Of a DNA stretch of 64,000 nucleotides, positions 57,292-64,000 are shown in pieces; position 1 is the stretch's first letter; each line of letters starts with the position of its first letter. The position numbers and the translations under genes are program-made. The stretch lies in the NCBI GenBank assembly GCA_037951165.1, contig JBBDHG010000187.1, positions 2,115,501 to 2,179,500 of the forward strand, written 5' to 3'. The DNA is from Lophius americanus (Eukaryota > Chordata > Actinopteri > Lophiiformes > Lophiidae). The notes below the pieces were generated by a model, which was not told the origin of the DNA, ran no database searches, and saw only the letters and a list, made by a program, of their open reading frames with translations.

Positions 57292-57545
57292 GGCTGTTCC
57301 CAGGCTGCAGTTGTTAGTACCTACCATAGTGGTTTAAGGAAGGAATCCTGGTGCAATGGGAACAGAATGACCGGCGATTGAGAGCACTGATGCAAATGGT
57401 GAGCAATGGCTAGCCTGTGCAGAAGAAGAGCTGCTGGTTCTGATAGACAGGTGTCAGAACACACAACATTAAACAGCTGGTTTGGCCCCAAAGAAAGATC
57501 TACTCAATATTAGGCTAGCAGTTATAATGTAGTGGCAGACCGCTC
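57292..57545 (+). mobile_element. Tc1-like transposon, internally deleted copy 4
   Basis: GCTGTTCCCAGGCTGCAG, TTGTTAGTACCTACCATAGT, GTGAGCAATGGCTAGCCTGT, GGTTCTGATAGACAGGTGTC, AGAACACACAACATTAAACAG, then directly AAAGAAAGATC and CAATATTAGG near the 3' end. It shows the shared deletion most clearly. Confidence 0.75.
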
Positions 57546-58714
57546 TCATTTAGTTGAAATGAAATAGGGAACATAAATTACATAAAAATCGTATTTGTTC
57601 ATGTTGCCTAGAATAATAAACGCAGCAGTAATTCATAATTATTGGTTGAAGGTGCGCCCAAGCAGCTCTAAAAAGAGTTGTAGAGTGTTTCCTCTGGAAA
57701 ATGTATGCTAAGTGTACTCCTGAACTCCGTCACAGGCGAGGATGGTGCTGTTGGCAGGAGGGCCGGATGAAGTAATCATTAATGTGTCTGAAGGGTAAAT
57801 GATGTCATAGGCTGTGAATAAATGTTGCTATTAGGCCATAGAAGTCGCTGCAGAGGGCGACACGTTGGCCTATAGTCTTTCACAAGTTTGATGCACACTG
57901 TAACATAGACTGCACACAACAGCTTACCTACACACACACTCACACACACACGTGTAGCCCAGTCCATTGATAGATACAATGATCTGCTTCCAGTTAGGTT
58001 GCACACTTTGCTGTTCAGCGGGTGTACAAAGAGATGGATCCAATTTCAGGACATGCTTTTAATGAAACTCAAACTGAAACACATTTCTGATTGGAGAACA
58101 AAGACCGAGAATCAAAAGCTGTTGCAGAGGTGACCCGGACCGGAGCGTGCTCCCAGCTCTAAACACCAGCTCCACAAAAAAAACGCAAACTCCAAACAAG
58201 GCCCCTCCAAAGCATCCTGTTACCGTAACAACGCGAAGCAATCAGACAAATATGGCCAAACGTTCTACCTTTGCTTTCTAGAATTACAGCTTGTTTTGAA
58301 AACTCGGTGACATACGGTTAAACTACAATTTAGCTCGTTCATGACTTCCAGAGATGTAAAGACCAAAAGATGAAGCTACTGAAGTCTTGAAAAAAAGTTG
58401 GAGGTCAGGAAACGTTTCAAAAGATGGTTGACTGAACGGCAATCTAATACATGTGTCTGCTCACACAGCACTTTGAAAATATATCAAACAATAAAACACA
58501 TTTTATATATGTTTTATATGTTTTTGGACCTTGGAAAAAGAAGAAGAAAGAATCCAACACGGTAGATCTGATAAGCCACAGCAGGTATTTAAGTTTTGAC
58601 CTTGCTTCCTCTTCCTGTCAGCCAGAATGTGATATGCGGTGTTACCAAAGTAAGTTAGCTAGAAATGTCCTGGATCATTTTCTCACTCCGTAAACGCCAT
58701 GGAGACTTTGTGGT
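57546..58714. other. Non-coding stretch with a short (CA)n tract
   Basis: (CA)n at about 57931-57951. 57840-57960 and 58110-58230 are moderately CpG-containing; no gene seen. Confidence 0.4.
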
Positions 58715-58780
58715 CCCTGCCAAATGTCAGCTGAGATAGGTTCCATCCCCCTGCGACCCTGAACAATAATGAATGAATGA
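58715..58780 (+). mobile_element. 5'-truncated SINE (same family as 7734-8091)
   Basis: CAGCTGAGATAGGTTCCATC, CCCCTGCGACCCTGAACA and the TGAATGAATGA tail. It lacks the tRNA-like head and about 13 bases before the tail. Confidence 0.75.
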
Positions 58781-58851
58781 GTACCCACTTTCCGGTTTCT
58801 ACAGAAACTGAACGGAACCAAAGTTCCTGTTTCTCATGAGATCATACAACA

Positions 58852-59492
58852 TTAGGTGGGTTTACATGGACAGCGTAATTCCGAATAGATTCGGAAAAGA
58901 CGCCTAAGCGGAAACAAAATGTTGCATATAAACACCTCTTTCCGAAAGGAAAAACCCTTTTCTGAATAAGATTTCCTTCCTTTGCAAGGAGGAAGTCTAA
59001 GTATTTTCAGAAAGCCTCTCCGGTATCCAGTCGCTGCATGTAAACATTGTATCGGAAAGCTTTCTGTTTGAGTTGTACCTGCTCAACATGCCCAGCGTCG
59101 TGACGTAATGCTCCGGCTGAGTTCTTTCAGCGCCACGACGCATTTTAAATATGGTGACGTCCAAAACAGCACTGGTCTACATCGAAGAGTCACTTACTCA
59201 CCGCAACTTTGAAAGAGTTTAACATAGTTGGACGGTTAGATGGACGAGGAGTCAATTCCGTGCATGCCCTCTTCATTGTATTCTTCTTCTGGGCGCTTGT
59301 TGGCGGTTGGCAACCAGTTCATCGTAGCATTATCGCCACTTTGTGAACGGGAGTGTGGGTCAGCTGCACATGTCAGAAAAACAGATTCCCATTAGGTGAG
59401 TCCATGCATGTAAACGCCGGGTCGGAAAAGATCACAGGTCACGTAAACAGACGAATACGGCTGGAGAAAAGTGTCCCATGTAAACCACCTAA
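58852..59492. mobile_element. 641-bp non-autonomous DNA transposon with near-perfect TIRs
   Basis: The left end TTAGGTGGGTTTACATGG and right end CCATGTAAACCACCTAA are inverted repeats differing by one extra G. The interior has repeated subterminal motifs TGCATGTAAAC and TTCCGAA and is CpG-rich for this window. TA flanks fit either Tc1/mariner or PIF/Harbinger-type targeting. No transposase frame seen. Confidence 0.75.
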
Positions 59493-59694
59493 AGATACAT
59501 TCATAAACCTGCACTAACTGACATGCAGGTATGTGAGGTTTTTTTGACTGTGCATTTAGCATTGCAACACTGTAAATTGTTGAAAGTTGAATATACCATA
59601 AACATTAAGTAACAAAGCTAATTTTATATTTTTAGAGCTGAATACCAGTTTTTAACCAGCTGTTTTTACTTGCTGATCCAACAACATGAATGTC
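59493..59694. other. Non-coding spacer
   Basis: Nothing recognised. Confidence 0.4.
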
Positions 59695-59885
59695 GGGTCC
59701 TGCAACCTGTTATTATATCTCCGAAAAATTGGGATATTATGGAATCACCCTCGCAGCCGCCGTTTCTAGCTCAGCGGATCCTTAACCTTAATAGAATAAC
59801 TCAAATACTATTTCATAGATCATTTTCAAATGTTATACCCACAAAGACCTTTAGTACGAGGAACAACTGGATTGATGGCTTCACA
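59695..59885 (-). repeat. CTCCCCCTAGTG repeat family, copy I (reverse, 3' end only)
   Basis: TTATATCTCCGAAAAATTGG, GATATTATGGAATCA, CATAGATCATTTTCAAATG, TTATACCCACAAAGACC and GAACAACTGGATTGAT are reverse complements of the 3' half of the family, including its terminus. Confidence 0.7.
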
Positions 59886-59904
59886 TATTTTATTCACATT
59901 AGGT

Positions 59905-60000
59905 GACAGAGCCACGCTAGGTGTTTGCTTGTTTCCAGTCTTTATGATAGCCGTGTGCTATCTTAGCTTAGCATAAAGACTGGAAACGAGCAAACACCGT
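59905..60000. repeat. Foldback: 27-bp inverted repeat with 25-nt loop
   Basis: Arms 59920-59946 and 59972-59998 are complementary at all 27 positions except one that would be a G-U pair in RNA. The arm text (TTTCCAGTCTTTATG) is that of the common fish repeat also seen at 23735-23870. The loop has its own 5-bp stem (ATAGC/GCTAT). Confidence 0.85.
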
Positions 60001-60999
60001 TCTAGCTGTAAAGTTGTATTTTCCTACTTTACTTGCCAAAAATGTTTTCAAAAGTTACACACACAAATAGTGTATTAAGGAAAAGATGCTACTCCTAACA
60101 GAGGGAAGTTTCGAGCAGATGAACGTTGTTATCCATGGCATTGAAACCGTTTCTGAAAATTGCTTCATCCTTTGTTTTCGACCTGGCACCCAAGGCAACG
60201 CTAAGAGCTCAAATCCCGATCAAATGATCCGTATCAACGTCACAGAGGGGATCTGATGCACATTCCTCCAGTCAGACCAGGAGAGAGGTTCATTACTTCC
60301 CCCCACAGAGACTGCTGTGTTTGGTGGTCCACTGCCCCAAGGTCTCTGAGCTCAGCCTGCACCTGTGGCCTACCGCCATCAGAGCCAAAGAAAAGAAAGA
60401 AATACAGTAAATAACCAACCCTCTGCTTAATGGAGCTGAAGAGTAGCCTCGCTCGTTTGCTGCGAAGAACAGAAAGGTCTGAAATGACTTCAGCGCAATG
60501 ACTCCGGTGGTGTGAGCGCTCTGCAGCTCTGTTATGCTTGGGTAACCTTGAGATGGTATCAGTTTAAACTGCGTGCAGGATGAAAAAAAAAAGCGATGAC
60601 TATAAAGGTTTGGTGCAGAGGTTAAATATACGGGTTGCCCCCATTTTCCTGGAGAAACAAGCGGAAAGTCCTACACAAACATCATTGTGTGCTACTGAGG
60701 CACAAAGTTTAGTGCATCAAAGACTCATTCAAGGACATGGAGGTAAACTGTCTCACAGCCGCCACAAGATGAGACTCCATAACGTAAACAAGACCTTTCT
60801 ACATTTACTATCTTGTTATAGAGATGTAAAAAGGTTTTTATCTCATTTTTTTGTGCAGGTATTCTAACTGAGAATTAGATTTCTGCCCTCCATTCCCCCG
60901 TTTCATCCAGTGGTCGGGCTTTTATTTATAACATGGCTGTATTTTATGTGAGCCTGAAGGCCCTGACTACTCCATAACCCGGGTCAGACTCACTCATTC
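60001..60999. other. Non-coding stretch, nothing recognised
   Basis: Unique sequence. A 95-codon plus frame at 60580-60867 has no domain or splice support. Confidence 0.4.
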
Positions 61000-61280
61000 T
61001 TCAGCATGACAAGGCCCGGCTCCCGGAGTTATGGGATCAAGGCTGATGTCTCACAGAACAGCGCTCAGAGGAACTGGTATCTGCACTTCCTTATTTCATC
61101 GGCTCTCCACAAGAGAACACGAACAAACGCCCCTATAAATCATTAGGTTCTGATGGCCGGCCACAGCAGCGCGGCAGAGCGTCGCCTGATGTCCTACATG
61201 AGCCCAATCCCGTCTTCCTTAGAAATATAGCTTGACAGACAGCAGCCTCGAGAGCCTGCCGGGTTGATTACCTGCAGAGA
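61000..61280. promoter_or_regulatory. Candidate conserved non-coding element
   Basis: CAAGGCCCGGCTCCCGGAG, TTATTTCATCGGCTCTCC, CGCCCCTATAAATCATTAGG, GGCCGGCCACAGCAGCGCGG. CpG- and GC-rich patch in an AT-rich setting with no repeat match. Inferred; a promoter is also possible. Confidence 0.25.
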
Positions 61281-62349
61281 GTCGGGACTGTGCAAAGATG
61301 TGTGGCTATTTTTTCTATTTGGATCTCGTTTGCTAAACATTATGTCCTTAGATGTAAACATTTATGTTAACTCAACATCTTTTGACACAGATTGTTTGAA
61401 AATATAAACCTACGCATGTAAAATAAAAAAAATCCTGCTTCAGAGGTTTTTCTGGCGTGAAATAAGCAAAGATTTCTTGAAATAAGATGTGATTTTATGG
61501 TTAAAAAAAGATCTTGAAATGAGCTGGGTATGTTGTTTGAAGTATATTTTACTGGTATAATGAACTTTTATGCATAGGAATGTGACTCAATTTGTATTTC
61601 TTCCCCTAAAGAAATTGTTTTTTTGTAACTTCCTTTCAGAAGCACGAAGTTGATTGTAAGTTGTATAATCTTGACAATGTTCAAGATTTAAGGACCATCA
61701 CAGACTGAAAATAAGATTAGAAAATGATATTCAAACAGTTTAAGATATAAAAATATGTCTTTAAATTTCCCGGAAATACTCGTATTGAGGAATTGTGATA
61801 ATTTGAAGATAATTTGACTTAACTAGTTATTGATGTAACATCTACAAACAAACCTCTGTATCGCAATGACATGATTTAGTAACTGTCTCTAATATCAAGT
61901 GCATAAGACATTTTGACTGAAGTTATGAGTCTCGCTTATATTGAGAGGTGAATTTCATGTTCACATACTGCAAAGAAGGAAATGTTCCCCGAGAATTTAT
62001 TTGATTTTTCGTTTCAAAATCAAAACTTTTGTCAAGCATCTTTCACATTAGAATAATCATCTTATTTTAATATCTTATTTTTTCTTAATGAGACAATCCA
62101 TATATTGAACTAGTTAAAACCAGTTAAAAGGTAAAATTATCCTGTTGTTTCTTTTCATAATATCGCATTAGAGATTTTTTTTCTTTATTTTATAAATAAG
62201 GAAATTCTTTTTTTCCCCTTCCTAATTATTGATCTCAGATGAAGGTACAGGTATTCTTAAAATAAGCCCAATCAAGTGACTCAAGTACATATTTTAAGTA
62301 CAGAATCTTATATAAATCACTTTTTATTGCTTCTTACCAGCAGAACTTG
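61281..62349. other. AT-rich stretch, possible old repeat
   Basis: Repeated CTTGAAATAAG/TTGAAATGAG and CTTATTTTAATATCTTATTT phrases (61440-61530, 62040-62120) recall a dispersed fish repeat, but boundaries are not visible. Confidence 0.3.
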
Positions 62350-62510
62350 GGTGGGCTGCTGTTGCTCAGTGGGGAGAGCAGTCTTGTCACATTCTGAAGA
62401 CAGGCAGGATGGCGGTTCGAGCCCAGCATTCTGCATGTCTTAGGCTCCTTGAGCAGGATCCTGAGCCCCAGTACAAGCTCCCCGGGTGCTTCTCAGGAGC
62501 GGCCCACTCC
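62350..62510 (+). mobile_element. tRNA-derived SINE-like fragment
   Basis: A-box-like TTGCTCAGTGG (62362-62372, one mismatch to consensus) and B-box-like GGTTCGAGCCC (62414-62424) are followed by TTGAGCAGGATCCTGAGCCC, a version of the 'cttgggcaagacactgaacccc' body of a common fish tRNA-SINE. It is cut off at about 62510, shortly before the Tc1 fragment. Confidence 0.6.
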
Positions 62511-62544
62511 TTCATCCATAGTTAATTGCAAAATTCAAATATAG

Positions 62545-62930
62545 GTGTCATACTGGAGCAAGCCAAGCATCAGTCATCGCCTGCCTGGTACATCCCAGCG
62601 GTGAAGCATGGTTCTGGCAGCATCAGGCTGTGGAGGTGTTTCTCAGCTACATGGACTGGGACAGTGGTGGGGGTTGAGGGAAGTTGCATGGAGCAAAGAA
62701 CATCGATGGAAGGACCAGATTTGTACCCAATTGAAAATCTGTAGAGAAAAATGAAGCTAACTGTCCACCTACAGAGCCTGACAGGGTCTGCCGACAAGAC
62801 CGGCAAAAAATCTAAACATCCAGGTGTGCACAGCTCATCAGGTCATCAGAAGTCTAAGAAGACTGGAGGCTTTAATCACTCCCAAAGGAAACGGTTTTAG
62901 TGGAAGTCTGTAAAATAATAAAAATATTTA
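62545..62930 (+). mobile_element. Tc1-like transposase fragment, internally deleted
   Basis: GTGAAGCATGGTTCTGGCAG CATCAGGCTGTGG encodes the conserved V-K-H-G-G-G-S block (here VKHGSGSIRLW). A short D-L-Y-P-I-E-N-L remnant of D-L-N-P-I-E follows, then CAGGTGTGCACAGCTCATCA and AAGAAGACTGGAGGC TTTAATC from the transposase C-terminus. The part between is deleted and frames are broken. It differs from the derivative at 12815. Confidence 0.8.
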
Positions 62931-63582
62931 CTGATTTCAGTATAAGTCTATTTTTAGTCAACGAAAACAGAACGTGTTCTAGGCTAGTTTTATTTATTGA
63001 AAAGTTCAGAAATGTTCTTAAACATCAGGTTATTATTGATATTCCCATCAATTTAATCGACCAATAAATTTAGTCATCTTCAACATCCATCAAATCAGAT
63101 TTTGTTGGTCACTATCTGTTGAAAGACTGATTGGTTGGTTTGTAACACACATCAGAGAAACCGTCAATAAGATCGGAATCTTTCCCAGAATGACTTTATC
63201 ACTGGGGTTAAGGGACATTTTTGAAGTGCCTGATTAAGGAGCAGTGACAGGACAGGTGTACTTAAGGAGCCAATCAGATCTCAGCTGGGGCTCTTCTGGT
63301 TCCGTTCCTGGATTAACCCACAAGTGGAGCCGCTTTGACCCCAGAGAGACCCCTGAAACCACCGATCAATACTACATCAGCTTTCCAGCATTGGATGGTA
63401 CCCTATTCTATTTTACACACTCTGCTCATGTTGGAATGCTAAAGTTACACAAAAAATGTTTTTCGCATTAATATTAGAACATTTATGCCTGTATGGCCTT
63501 TTATGCTCAGGGTCCACAATCAGCTGTACTGGTTTCTGTGGGGGGAAGGGACGCAAACATGCATAATTGTTTTCCACTGAGT
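62931..63582. other. Non-coding stretch, nothing recognised
   Basis: Unique sequence; 75-codon frame at 63244-63471 without a domain. Confidence 0.4.
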
Positions 63583-63650
63583 GTGTTTGTGTGTGTGAGT
63601 GCGTGCGTGCGTGCTTGCGTGTGTGTGTGAGTGAGTGAGTTGGAGACAGG
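63583..63650. repeat. Compound (TG)n/(TGCG)n/(GTGA)n repeat
   Basis: TG units, then GCGTGCGTGCGTGC, then GTGTGTGTGTGAGTGAGTGAG. Confidence 0.95.
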
Positions 63651-64000
63651 TACGGTCATTGAAACATGAAGAACGCCTGATTAGATTTGTTTGACGGATA
63701 ACTTCCTGTGGATGATAGATGTGTTTTTGCCCGAGCAGCTGTTAACTCTGACAACAGTCACTCCCCTCGCAGGACGTCCCTGTATGGCAGCGTAATTATC
63801 ATTCAGGGCACGTACATATGTGTGTGTGATGGCCTGTGCGTGTGTGTGGTCTGGGTTAACAGGTTTAGCGTGGCTAATTCAGAGGGCCCAGCAGAAAACC
63901 CATCCCACCTCACACTTTTCAGAAGGCCACAGACACTGGAGGCCTTTCTCCCTGAAGTCAGCGCCCTTGTGTGTGCGTGCATGTGTGATTCTCGGTGTGA
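63651..64000. other. Non-coding end of window
   Basis: Moderately GC-rich unique sequence with short TG runs at about 63817-63850 and 63966-63990; no gene seen. Confidence 0.4.

Noticed and set aside
1..64000. CRISPR array, prokaryotic operon or integrated virus
   Set aside because: No regularly spaced direct repeats, no ribosome-binding-site/gene series, and no gag, pol or env-like frames or paired LTRs were seen.

Overview
The window looks like nuclear DNA of a teleost fish, probably a percomorph. It is AT-rich, has many short (TG)n/(CA)n tracts, has no long open reading frame, and is littered with fish-type repeats: L2/Rex-like LINE 3' ends, Tc1-like elements, a tRNA-derived SINE ending in TGAATGAATG, and TIR elements beginning ACCTCCGCC or TTAGGTGG. 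I see no bacterial, viral or organellar gene organisation. Assignments come from reading the sequence and recalling repeat families; no database search was possible.

No multi-exon protein gene can be supported. The best coding candidate is a 76-codon frame at 22736-22966 (+), with a signal peptide, a four-cysteine mature part, a good splice acceptor before it and a good donor after it. The longest open frame of recognisable ancestry (24526-25068, -) is the C-terminal end of an L2-type LINE polyprotein.

Layout. 1-5 kb: a Tc1-like deletion derivative, two L2 tails and the first copy of a ten-copy unnamed repeat family marked by CTCCCCCTAGTG. 5-13 kb: a long (TG)n tract, a CpG-containing patch with a CRE, a full-length SINE with a 9-bp target duplication, LINE tails and a second Tc1-like derivative. 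14-26 kb: four repeat-rich blocks, a GATA-rich candidate element, a 733-bp ACCTCCGCC element, a 17-bp perfect hairpin, the peptide candidate and the longest L2 copy. 26-40 kb: long unique stretches that look like a regulatory landscape (30.2-32.5 kb, 36.96-37.2 kb, 38.3-38.6 kb), separated by repeat copies. 40-54 kb: more family copies, an L2 reverse-transcriptase scrap, a 130-bp palindrome and the most enhancer-like block (52.9-53.6 kb). 54-64 kb: a dense run of DNA transposons (Tc1-like, a CRE-carrying 296-bp TIR element, a 641-bp TIR element, a foldback) and SINE/Tc1 fragments.

Overall this reads as an intergenic or long-intronic gene desert. Repeats make up much of the identifiable content. 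The unique segments with TAAT cores, E-boxes, GATA and CRE sites are plausible long-range enhancers of a gene outside the window. Their conservation is inferred from appearance only and needs cross-species alignment.
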